From NCBI RefSeq assembly GCF_018678075.1, contig NZ_JAHHIR010000028.1, forward strand, positions 62,001 through 126,000: DNA of 64,000 nucleotides, in the 5' to 3' direction. The notes beneath the pieces are model-generated. The model saw nothing but the letters and a program-made list of their open reading frames with translations. It had not been told where the DNA came from and did no database searches. Of the stretch, positions 55,166 to 63,309 are shown piece by piece; positions within the stretch are counted from its first letter, which is position 1; each line of letters opens with the position of its first letter. Source of the DNA: Epibacterium ulvae. GTDB taxonomy: Bacteria > Pseudomonadota > Alphaproteobacteria > Rhodobacterales > Rhodobacteraceae. Position numbers and translations under genes: made by a program.

Positions 55166-56056
55166 AGGGTCATAGGCAGGTGCGACTTCGACCAGGTCGA
55201 TGCCAACCACATCGCCGCGCGTGCTCAACCCCTGCAAGATTTCCAGCACATCATAGTACAGAAATCCCCCATGGCTGGGCGTGCCGGTGCCAGCTGCGAT
55301 GGAGGGGCAAAAGGCGTCGATATCGATGGTCACATAGTATCGCTGACCCTCCGGAATGCGCGCCAAGACCGCATCCGTGCCAAGCTTGCGCACTTGGCGC
55401 ACCGACAGGATGTCAGACCCACGCGCACGGGCATCCTCGTAGCCTTCCTTTGCGGTTGAAGAGACATTACGGATGCCAAGCTGCGTCATCCCGGAAACGT
55501 AGTCTTTTTCCATCGCGCGGCGCATCGGGTTGCCATGGCCCAAAGTGACCCCGTGGCGGTCATCCACAAAATCCAAATGGGCATCGATCTGAATGACATG
55601 GATCGCCCCGTTCTGCGCACAGTCATCTGCAAAAGCATTGATGCAGGGAATATTCACCGAATGATCGCCACCGATGGTCACAGGCAGTGCGCCAGCTTCC
55701 AAAATCTTGCGGACGCCAAATTCGATATTGGCATGGCTTTCTTCGGTCTTGGTATGAATGATGTCTGCATCGCCGAGATCCACAATGCGTACGTCTTCAC
55801 CCAGATAGGTCGCATCGTCCTCGTGATCATAGGCACCCGCGTGACCGAAACTAAAAAGCGTTGAGGCCTCCCGCACCGCACGCGGTCCAAACCGTGCACC
55901 CGAACGATACTGCGCGCCAAAATCAAACGGCGCCCCCAGTATGGCGACATCGGCGTCGATTGTTTCCCAGTCCTGTACATACGGCGACTTGCCGAATGTC
56001 GGAATTCCGACAAAGGGGAGGTTCAAGCGGCCCGCATCATATCCATGGGATGACAT
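55091..56056 (-). CDS. speB: Agmatinase-family ureohydrolase
   Basis: Mn-dependent arginase/agmatinase fold of 321 residues. Metal ligands are in GGDHSVNIP, QIDAHLDF and TIDIDAFCPSIAAGTGTP. GAPFDFGAQYRSGARFGPRAVRE is at the N-terminus. It hydrolyses a guanidino compound to urea plus amine; agmatine is likeliest, but guanidinobutyrate or a relative cannot be excluded. Of two nearby ATGs, 56056 has AAAGGA at good spacing. The 3' end overlaps the Hint gene tail-to-tail. Confidence 0.85.
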   Translation of the reverse strand: MSSHGYDAGRLNLPFVGIPTFGKSPYVQDWETIDADVAILGAPFDFGAQYRSGARFGPRAVREASTLFSFGHAGAYDHEDDATYLGEDVRIVDLGDADIIHTKTEESHANIEFGVRKILEAGALPVTIGGDHSVNIPCINAFADDCAQNGAIHVIQIDAHLDFVDDRHGVTLGHGNPMRRAMEKDYVSGMTQLGIRNVSSTAKEGYEDARARGSDILSVRQVRKLGTDAVLARIPEGQRYYVTIDIDAFCPSIAAGTGTPSHGGFLYYDVLEILQGLSTRGDVVGIDLVEVAPAYDPSESTQILAAQLLLNFLGFIFHNRR

Positions 56057-56289
56057 CGGCATTCCTTTATTTGCGGCCAACACATGTAGCCAATCCTTGA
56101 TTGCGGTGTCCCAGGCGGGCGTTAAAAAACCCGGGCACCGTTTGCAGAAAAGGACCTCACAATTTGAAATGGAAAATGTCTAGCCTAGAATGCTCGATGC
56201 GCGCGGGCCTGCGCTGCAAGAGTGATCGAGCGCATCAAAAGTAGCTGCCAGGCCGATCCCCGGTGTGATCATCATTCCAGCACGTAACG

Positions 56290-56312
56290 GGCCCGCAGGT
56301 CGAACGCGGGCC
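56290..56312 (-). terminator. Hairpin after the sugar ABC operon
   Basis: GGCCCGC-(9)-GCGGGCC, 7-bp GC stem, 20 bases beyond the ATPase stop. No T tract. Confidence 0.5.
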
Positions 56313-56331
56313 AGCGTTTAGCGATGTGGCG

Positions 56332-57429
56332 TCAATTCAAACGATCACCGGTAAGTGGCGCAAAGTAGGACACTTTGCCCAGATCAAAAGCCAGCGACAA
56401 GGCGTGTCCCGCCTGCGCCGAAGTTTCCGCATGAAGACGCGCGGTCACCTGTTTCCCGCCCAGATGGGACACCACATAGGTGTCTGCTCCAGCCGGTTCG
56501 ACCATCTCCACCATGCATTCGGCCTCTTGTACGTCGGCGCCAGATCGGAAGCCGCTTTCGGCGATGTCTTCGGGACGCAGACCCAGCAAAACATCCGCTG
56601 GCAAGTCAAGATCGCGCTGATCCATCAGCTTCAACGGCGCGCCGTCGGGACGAGAGATTTCCAGCACGGTGTTGCCCTTTTCCTTGTGGGTTTTGGCCGG
56701 GATCAGGTTCATCGCGGGCGAGCCCATGAAGTCCGCCACAAAGAGGTTGGCGGGCGTGTTGTAGATCTCAGCCGGGGTGCCGATCTGCTGGATCACGCCG
56801 CCTTTCATCACCACAATCTTGGTCGCGAGGGTCATCGCTTCGATCTGGTCGTGGGTCACATAGACCATGGAGGCCCCAAGGGTCTGGTGCAGTTTCTTGA
56901 TTTCAGAGCGCATCTCAACCCGCAGCTTCGCGTCCAGGTTCGATAGGGGTTCGTCAAACAGGAACAGCTTGGGATCCCGCACCAGCGCGCGTCCCATGGC
57001 AACCCGTTGACGTTGCCCCCCCGAAAGCTGGCCGGGACGCCGGTTGAGCAGCGATTCGATCTGCAGCTGGGCCGCAACTTTCATCAGCTTGGCCTCTTGG
57101 GTGGCGGCATCTTCGCCGCGCACTTTCATGCCAAAGGTGATGTTCTTTGCCACGCTCATGGTCGGGTAAAGCGCGTAGGACTGGAACACCATCGCGATAT
57201 CGCGGTCCTTGGGGCTGACGTGGGTCATGTCCTTGCCGCCAATGCTGAGGTGGCCGTCGGTGATGGGTTCGAGACCGGCGATACAATTCAGCAACGTGGA
57301 CTTGCCACAGCCCGACGGACCAACCAGCACCAGAAAGTCGCCGGGTTCGATGGAGACGTTGATATCCTTGAGGATTTCGACGTTTCCGTAGTTTTTGTAG
57401 AGGTTTTTAATATCAAGAATAGGAGCCAT
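56332..57429 (-). CDS. gtsD: Sugar ABC transporter ATPase (UgpC/MsmK type)
   Basis: Cytoplasmic ATPase of a CUT1 carbohydrate importer, 365 residues. Walker A is GPSGCGKST, the Q-loop is at FQSYALYPTMSV, the signature is LSGGQRQRVAMGRAL, Walker B is LFLFDEPLSNLD, and the H-loop is VTHDQIEAM. A C-terminal MOBE/TOBE regulatory domain (about 240-365) follows. It is the last gene of the binding protein-permease-permease-ATPase operon, three bases from the second permease. Confidence 0.93.
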   Translation of the reverse strand: MAPILDIKNLYKNYGNVEILKDINVSIEPGDFLVLVGPSGCGKSTLLNCIAGLEPITDGHLSIGGKDMTHVSPKDRDIAMVFQSYALYPTMSVAKNITFGMKVRGEDAATQEAKLMKVAAQLQIESLLNRRPGQLSGGQRQRVAMGRALVRDPKLFLFDEPLSNLDAKLRVEMRSEIKKLHQTLGASMVYVTHDQIEAMTLATKIVVMKGGVIQQIGTPAEIYNTPANLFVADFMGSPAMNLIPAKTHKEKGNTVLEISRPDGAPLKLMDQRDLDLPADVLLGLRPEDIAESGFRSGADVQEAECMVEMVEPAGADTYVVSHLGGKQVTARLHAETSAQAGHALSLAFDLGKVSYFAPLTGDRLN

Positions 57430-57432
57430 GGG

Positions 57433-58338
57433 TCACCCTTTCACTGAACCGGCGGTGAGGCCGCGGATGAAGTATTTGCCAGCAACGACGTAGACAAAAA
57501 GCGTAGGAAGCGCGGCGATGATCGCTGCGGCCATATCCACATTGTACTCTTTGACGCCAGTGGTGGAGTTGACGATATTGTTCAGCGCAACGGTGACAGG
57601 CTGGGTACCCGCCTGGCTGAAAGACACACCAAACAGAAAGTCGTTCCAGATCTGGGTGAACTGCCAGATGACCGTCACTACGATGATTGGCAGCGACAGC
57701 GGCATAAAGATCGACCAGAAGATGCGCAGGAAACTGGCGCCATCTACCTTGGCCGCTTTGGTCAGCTCAGCCGGAACCGTCACATAGTAGTTGCGAAAAA
57801 ACAGCGTGGTAAAGCCAAGCCCGTAGATCACGTGGACAAAGATCAGCCCCGGAATACTGCCCGCCAGCTGCATCATGCCCAGTACCCGTGCCATCGGCAG
57901 CAACACCACTTGGAACGGGATGAAACAGCCAAACAGCATCAAAGAGAAGATCAGGTTGGCCCCTTTGAATTTCCAATGGGCAATCACATACCCATTCAGC
58001 GCGCCAAGGATGGTCGAGATCGCAACCGCCGGAATGGCAAGAATGACCGAATTCCAGAAATAGGGACGCAGCCCTTCGCATTGAATGCCCGTACAAGCAC
58101 CGGACCAGGCGGTTTTCCAGGCGTCAAACGTGACCTCGCGCGGCAATGCCATCAGCGATCCGGTGCGGATTTCCTCAAGGCTTTTGAGGGATGTTGTCAG
58201 CATCACAAACAACGGCAACAGATAGTAGAGCGCAAAGAGGCCAAGGATCAGATAGAGGCCCAAACGCAGGGCGAGCTTGCCAAACCCGGTGTCGGATTTT
58301 GCGCTGCGCGCGGTTGAAGACATAGGGAGATCAGTCAT
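57433..58338 (-). CDS. gtsC: Sugar ABC transporter permease (MalG-like)
   Basis: Inner-membrane permease of 301 residues with six predicted helices and the EAA loop VPAELTKAAKVDGASFLRIFW that docks to the ATPase. The short extra periplasmic segment with CTGIQCEGLRP (two Cys) is characteristic of the glucose-transporter subgroup. Its start overlaps the preceding permease by eight bases. Confidence 0.92.
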   Translation of the reverse strand: MTDLPMSSTARSAKSDTGFGKLALRLGLYLILGLFALYYLLPLFVMLTTSLKSLEEIRTGSLMALPREVTFDAWKTAWSGACTGIQCEGLRPYFWNSVILAIPAVAISTILGALNGYVIAHWKFKGANLIFSLMLFGCFIPFQVVLLPMARVLGMMQLAGSIPGLIFVHVIYGLGFTTLFFRNYYVTVPAELTKAAKVDGASFLRIFWSIFMPLSLPIIVVTVIWQFTQIWNDFLFGVSFSQAGTQPVTVALNNIVNSTTGVKEYNVDMAAAIIAALPTLFVYVVAGKYFIRGLTAGSVKG

Positions 58339-59203
58339 TTTTCGCCCTCAGTTCTGAGTAGAGATAGGGAACAACGATGGTGAAAACGACCGCCATCATG
58401 ATCATCGCAGAGCTTGCCGCCTGACCAATGTCACCGCGCGAAAACGCCATGGCATACATGTAGGTCGCGGGCAGATCGGTGGCATATCCCGGACCACCGC
58501 CGGTAAGCGCGATCACCAGATCAAAGCTTTTGATCGCCAGGTGGGCCAGCACGATAAAGGCAGACAGGAAGATCGGCGCCATCGAGGGGATGATGATCGC
58601 CGTATAGATCCGCCAGGTGGGGATACCGTCGACCTGGGCTGCCTTGATGATCTCTCCATCCACAGAGCGCAGGCCTGCCAGGAACAGCGCCATCACAAAG
58701 CCCGAGCTTTGCCAGACAGCCGCAAGCACAACCGTGTAGAGCGCGTAGTCCGGGTTCACAAGCCAGTCAAAGGTAAAGTTCTCAAACCCCCAGCCGCGCA
58801 CGGTTGCCTCGAGTCCCAGACCGGGATTGAGGATCCATTTCCACGCAGTGCCGGTCACAATCATCGACAGCGCCATCGGGTACAGATAGATCGTGCGGAT
58901 CACCCCTTCGGTGCGCACCTGCTGATCGAGAAAGATCGCCAGCATCAGCCCCAGCACCATGGCGATCACGATAAACAGCGCGCCAAAGATAAAGAGGTTG
59001 TCCATCGCCGTATCCCAGCGCGGCGAGGCAAAGAGTTTCTCGTATTGGATCGTGCCCTTGAGTTCGTAGCGGGGCAGAAGTTTTGAGCGGGTAAAAGAGA
59101 CCCACGCCGTCCAGCCAATAAATCCATAGACAAAGATCAATATGGCGATGAAGGACGGGGCGAGCACCACCTTGGGCAGGTGATTTTCGAGCCAGTCAGA
59201 CAT
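58331..59203 (-). CDS. gtsB: Sugar ABC transporter permease (MalF-like)
   Basis: Inner-membrane permease of 290 residues with six hydrophobic helices and the EAA loop DGEIIKAAQVDGIPTWRIYTAIIIP. ALTGGGPGYATDLPATYMY is typical of CUT1 partners. A terminator-like hairpin lies between it and the upstream binding-protein gene. Confidence 0.92.
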   Translation of the reverse strand: MSDWLENHLPKVVLAPSFIAILIFVYGFIGWTAWVSFTRSKLLPRYELKGTIQYEKLFASPRWDTAMDNLFIFGALFIVIAMVLGLMLAIFLDQQVRTEGVIRTIYLYPMALSMIVTGTAWKWILNPGLGLEATVRGWGFENFTFDWLVNPDYALYTVVLAAVWQSSGFVMALFLAGLRSVDGEIIKAAQVDGIPTWRIYTAIIIPSMAPIFLSAFIVLAHLAIKSFDLVIALTGGGPGYATDLPATYMYAMAFSRGDIGQAASSAMIMMAVVFTIVVPYLYSELRAKND

Positions 59204-59216
59204 GATGTCCTCCCAT

Positions 59217-59251
59217 TAAAAAGCCGCCCCCACGCCGCGCATGGGGGCGGC
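59217..59251 (-). terminator. Attenuating terminator between binding protein and permeases
   Basis: Minus strand GCCGCCCCCA-(9)-TGGGGGCGGC followed by TTTTT: a perfect 10-bp stem directly after the binding-protein gene. Partial read-through would give more binding protein than permease, as is common in such operons. Confidence 0.88.
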
Positions 59252-59266
59252 CACATGATGTCAAGA

Positions 59267-60511
59267 TTAGTAGCTGTTGGCGACGGCGTCAGCGAGCATC
59301 TGCACCGCTTCGGCTGAGGACATGTCAGAGTTGAAATGCGCGGTCACAACGTCGGTGATCGCACCCGCCTGTGCGCCACGCAGCGCCATGCCATGGGCGT
59401 AAGACGGCAGCAGAGTTCCCCCTTCGGACGAAGATGTCATGTCAGCGGCTGACAGATGCGCACAGCTGTCAAACTCATCCAGAGCCACGTCAACACGCGC
59501 CGGGATTGACCCCTTGTTCAGGTTGAAAACCTTCTGGAAGTTCTGCCCCACGATCAGCTCGGCCAAGAGATCCTGACCGGCCTTTTTGTCGGCGCCGGCC
59601 ACATCAAACATCGCAAAGCTGTCGACATTGTACAGGAAGCCATCACCCGGCGTTGAAGCACACAGGAAGTCTTCGCCAGGCACTTTGCCTGCAGCCAGGA
59701 ACTCACCCTTGGCCCAGTCGCCCATGATCTGGAACGCCGCTTCGCCGTTCATGACCATCGCCGTGGCAAGGTTCCAATCCCGACCAGAGAAGTTGCCATC
59801 CACATAACCACGCAGGGTGCGCATCTGGTCGAAGGCCTGAACCATCGTGTCAGACGTCAGCGCATCGGTGTCCAGATCAACCAGTGCCTGCTGGAAAAAC
59901 TCCGCACCACCAACTCCCAACACAACAGCTTCGAACACGGTTGCGTCCTGCCAGGCTTGCCCGCCGTGGGCCAGCGGGGTGATGCCAGCAGCCGCCAGTT
60001 TTTCGGCAGCGGCGTTGAATTCGTCCCAAGTTGTGGGCATTTCAATTCCATTGGCAGCCAGCAGTTCGGCGTTTGCCCAGATCCAGTCGACGCGGTGCAC
60101 GTTGACCGGTGCGGCACACCAGCTTCCTTCGCATTTCATGTGGTTGGCAATGGATTCTGGCAGAACAGCGGCCCAGCCCGACGCCTCGGCCACGCTGGAG
60201 ATATCGGCCAGAACGCCTTCCTCGTACCATTCCTGAATGGCGGGGCCTTTCAGCTGAACCGCGGTTGGCGCATTGCCGGACAGGACACGTGCCCGCAGCG
60301 CGGTCATCGCAGCGTCACCGCCGCCACCGGCCACTGGCATATCCGTCCAGGTGCCACCTTTGGCTGCGAACTCTTGCTGGAGCACGGCCACGGATTTCGC
60401 CTCACCACCGGATGTCCAATAATGCAGGACTTCGGCTTCGGGGCCTGCGAATGCGGCGGATGCCGACGTTATGGCAAGGGCAGAGACTGCCGCAAATGCG
60501 GTGAATTTCAT
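59267..60511 (-). CDS. gtsA: Glucose/mannose-type ABC substrate-binding protein
   Basis: Periplasmic family 1 solute-binding protein of 414 residues with a cleavable signal (MKFTAFAAVSALAITSASAAFAG). The start of the mature protein, EVLHYWTSGGEAKSVAVL, and MPVAGGGGDAAMTALRARV with LKGPAIQEW closely match the Pseudomonas GtsA/Thermus glucose-binding subgroup. Glucose or mannose is therefore the probable ligand. GGGAGGA precedes the ATG at 60511. It is the first gene of the importer operon, divergent from a two-component system. Confidence 0.9.
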   Translation of the reverse strand: MKFTAFAAVSALAITSASAAFAGPEAEVLHYWTSGGEAKSVAVLQQEFAAKGGTWTDMPVAGGGGDAAMTALRARVLSGNAPTAVQLKGPAIQEWYEEGVLADISSVAEASGWAAVLPESIANHMKCEGSWCAAPVNVHRVDWIWANAELLAANGIEMPTTWDEFNAAAEKLAAAGITPLAHGGQAWQDATVFEAVVLGVGGAEFFQQALVDLDTDALTSDTMVQAFDQMRTLRGYVDGNFSGRDWNLATAMVMNGEAAFQIMGDWAKGEFLAAGKVPGEDFLCASTPGDGFLYNVDSFAMFDVAGADKKAGQDLLAELIVGQNFQKVFNLNKGSIPARVDVALDEFDSCAHLSAADMTSSSEGGTLLPSYAHGMALRGAQAGAITDVVTAHFNSDMSSAEAVQMLADAVANSY

Positions 60512-60735
60512 GTTAGATTTCCTCCCATTGGTGCCGCCCCTCCCGGGCAGCTGTGGCTCATCATTGTGAATGAAGGGGGCCTGTGACAACGTGCAATACA
60601 CCCGCCAGACGGATGCGAGGGCAGTTTTTGTGCGGTTTTGTTACGCCCTGTTACTTTGGCATTGATTTTGTTGCACAGCGTTACAATGACACAAGGAGGG
60701 AGCGCCAATTCATTGGCAAAAGGAGGAGAAGCACC
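60512..60735. promoter_or_regulatory. Divergent control region of sugar importer and two-component system
   Basis: 224 bases with strong ribosome-binding sites at both ends: GGGAGGA for the binding protein and AGGAGGAG (60721-60728) for the regulator. The region reads TTTTGTGCGGTTTTGTTACGCC, then TTGTTGCACAGCGTTAC; the recurring TGTTAC / GTTAC steps (60638, 60649, 60680) could be response-regulator half-sites. Confidence 0.4.
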
Positions 60736-61467
60736 GTGACGATTCCCCGACTGTTGGTCGTTGATGACGATGCAGAGATGCGCGCGATGATGGTGCAATT
60801 TCTGCGCCAGAACGGCTATATCGCCCTGCCCGCGTCTACTGAGGCCGAGATCCAGACCCTGATCAAAGACAACCGGGTGGATCTGGTGTTGCTGGATGTC
60901 ATGTTGGGGGATGAAAACGGGGTCGAGATCTGCGCCCGTCTCCGCAAGGATCGGGACGTGCCGATCATTCTGGTCTCGGCCCTGTCCGCAGATCACCAGC
61001 GCATGGCGGGGTATGAGGTTGGCGCCGATGACTATATCGCCAAGCCCTTCAATCCGGATCTGTTGCTGGCGCGGGTCAAGGCGGTTTTGCACCGTGCCCG
61101 CCGCAGCGCCTCGCTTATCTATCGCCGCAATACCGAAACGTTCCACTTTCAGGGCTGGATCTATGACGGCAAACGCGACGAGGTGCGCGCGCCTGATGGT
61201 GTGCAGGTGGCCCTGTCCAAACGGGAGACCGCCTTGCTCAAGGTGTTTCTGGCCAATCCCCATATCCCTTTGACTCGCGAAGAGATCGCCGCCGCGCTGG
61301 ATGTCACCGGCGACAGTGGCGGTGATGCGGCGGGGCGGGCCATCGATGTTCTGGTCGGACGGTTGCGCACCAAGGTCGAGGCCAACCCCAAAGACCCCAA
61401 GATGCTGCGCACCGAACGCGGTGTTGGCTATGTCTTCTCCGCGGATGTTGAGGTTGAAGCCAGTTGA
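60736..61467 (+). CDS. OmpR-family response regulator
   Basis: A 243-residue regulator. The receiver domain has VVDDDAEM (acidic pocket), the phosphorylated Asp in LVLLDVMLGDENG, the conserved Ser/Thr in ILVSALS, and Lys in YIAKPFNPD. The winged-helix output domain has ALSKRETALLKVF and RAIDVLVGRLRTKVE, ending RTERGVGYVF. The start is GTG 60736 behind AGGAGGAG. Its position suggests control of the sugar importer, as GltR controls gts in Pseudomonas. Confidence 0.93.
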   Translation: MTIPRLLVVDDDAEMRAMMVQFLRQNGYIALPASTEAEIQTLIKDNRVDLVLLDVMLGDENGVEICARLRKDRDVPIILVSALSADHQRMAGYEVGADDYIAKPFNPDLLLARVKAVLHRARRSASLIYRRNTETFHFQGWIYDGKRDEVRAPDGVQVALSKRETALLKVFLANPHIPLTREEIAAALDVTGDSGGDAAGRAIDVLVGRLRTKVEANPKDPKMLRTERGVGYVFSADVEVEAS

Positions 61468-62912
61468 GGGCGCGCGCGCTTTCATTGCGCCGTTTGGGGC
61501 AGATCTGGGTTCTGGTTGCGGCTCTGTCCGGCGTACTCTTTAGCGGGGTCTGGATTGGGTCATCGCGTGCTTGGGATCGACATCTGACCCAGAGTTTTGT
61601 TGCGGGCTTTTCCTTATATGAAGCCCTGCGCCAAGGCACGCCCCTGCCACAGGACATTCGCGCAGAGCCAATGTCGCATGAACAATCCGCGTTGGCCGAA
61701 GCGGGGCGGTTTGAACGGTTAAACCAAGCCCCTCACCCGGCCTATGTCACCAACCTGTCGATCCATTCCAGCAGTATCGATCCCTTGCTGGGGGATACGC
61801 TGACCCTGGCCATTGTGTCGGACCGGCTGCGCTACCGTGTGGGCGACATCACGCCGCGTGCGGAGGCAAGTGCCGCTGAAAAGCTGGGGAATGTCACGCA
61901 GATCCTCGCGACCTATTGTTCGAACCCGGTGATTTACGCACGCTATGGGCTGGGGCCCTGGTTGCAGGTGAACGGCACATCCATCTGGGGCTGCAGCGCG
62001 CGGCCCACCGATTGGCGCCTACCGGCTGCTTTTGGTCTGTTTCTGGTTATGGCGGTCTTGTTGTCGCAAGTGGTGCGTGTCGCCAGCCTGTTCGAAGCTT
62101 TTGCCCGCCGCCTGCGGCAGCACCGACGTCTGGGCGGGCCAGAAAGCTATGAAAGCGACGGCCCATCTGAACTGAAAGAAGTTGTAGAGGCGGTGAACCT
62201 CTACCTTGAGGCCGAACATGACAGCCTGTCGAAACGGGCGGTGGTTCTGTCCGGTATCAGCCATGATCTGGGCACCCCTGCCACCCGGTTACGGCTGCGC
62301 GCCCGCCTGATCGAGGACGCCGCGCTGCGCTCAAAACTCGAAGGCGACATCGACCAGATGACCGGTATGATCGAAAGCGTCCTGACCTACACACGCGCTG
62401 AATTGAACCTGGAAGAGCCGCGCGAATTGTCCCTGTCGTCCTTGGTCGAAGCCTTGGTGGACGACTACCGCGATGTGGGCCATCCGGTGGATTTGGTCGA
62501 AAACGCCCCGCTTGTGGTGCACGGCATGGGCTCGCTGTTTCAATCGCGCAAAGGGTCCGCAACCATCCCTCAGGATCGCCGTGTCATTGTCACCTGTCGC
62601 CCGGTGGGGCTGCAAAGGGCCCTGTCAAACCTGATCGACAATGCAATCAAATATGGTCGCACCGCGCGGGTGACCTTGCAGGCCGACAGCCGCTTTGCCA
62701 CCGTTTTGATCGAGGACGAAGGCACCGAATTCACCCTGGACGACATCAACCGCATGATGGCCCCGTTTCAGCGCGGCCATAACACCACCCAGATCGAAGG
62801 CACCGGTCTGGGGCTTTCCATCGTGGTTACAATCGTGTCGATCCACGGCGGCACTTTGACGTTTGAACAGGGGGATGTGGGGCTGCGCGCACGGGTTGTT
62901 CTGCCCCGGTGA
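61464..62912 (+). CDS. Membrane sensor histidine kinase
   Basis: A 482-residue kinase with two membrane helices (about 12-30 and 190-206) flanking a periplasmic sensor of about 150 residues, then HAMP-like linker. The H-box is SGISHDLGTPATRLRLR, the N-box is LSNLIDNAIKYG, and the G-boxes are LIEDEG and IEGTGLGLSIV. The start is a TTG (61464) overlapping the response-regulator TGA, so the two are coupled. Sugar or binding-protein sensing is inferred from context. Confidence 0.9.
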   Translation: MRARALSLRRLGQIWVLVAALSGVLFSGVWIGSSRAWDRHLTQSFVAGFSLYEALRQGTPLPQDIRAEPMSHEQSALAEAGRFERLNQAPHPAYVTNLSIHSSSIDPLLGDTLTLAIVSDRLRYRVGDITPRAEASAAEKLGNVTQILATYCSNPVIYARYGLGPWLQVNGTSIWGCSARPTDWRLPAAFGLFLVMAVLLSQVVRVASLFEAFARRLRQHRRLGGPESYESDGPSELKEVVEAVNLYLEAEHDSLSKRAVVLSGISHDLGTPATRLRLRARLIEDAALRSKLEGDIDQMTGMIESVLTYTRAELNLEEPRELSLSSLVEALVDDYRDVGHPVDLVENAPLVVHGMGSLFQSRKGSATIPQDRRVIVTCRPVGLQRALSNLIDNAIKYGRTARVTLQADSRFATVLIEDEGTEFTLDDINRMMAPFQRGHNTTQIEGTGLGLSIVVTIVSIHGGTLTFEQGDVGLRARVVLPR

Positions 62913-63309
62913 ACGTCTCCGTTTGCACAGATCTGTCCCCCTCTTTGGGCAATGACAACAACACCACCATAAAAACCGCAGTCCCGGTGCCTCTCTATGG
63001 TAAGAAATCGTATTATGAAACGTGCTAAATTTACGTGTGCAGGCTTATTAAATTAGCAATGCTCACCCGATTGAGCACGAACAGCAACTGTAGTAACAGC
63101 ATTTCAATGGAAGCCGCCTAATTCAGGAGCCCAATAGATCAGCCGTGCAGAGATGCGACAATGAGGACGGTCCCTTTGTGCTGCTGATGATCTTGCAAAC
63201 CAAGCATGCTTGGTATACATCCGCATACAACGCGCTTGTCGCTGACTCGCCAGACCTGTCTTAGATTCAGTGGTCAAGCTTACCGAAACGCATATTCGTC
63301 GAGGCAGTC
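62913..63309. other. Gap between sensor kinase and acnB
   Basis: 397 bases without a gene. It holds a perfect 16-base palindrome ACCAAGCATGCTTGGT (63199-63214) and a 6-bp inverted repeat TGCTCA-(6)-TGAGCA (63060-63077). One or both may be operators for acnB. No terminator for the kinase gene is apparent. Confidence 0.5.
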
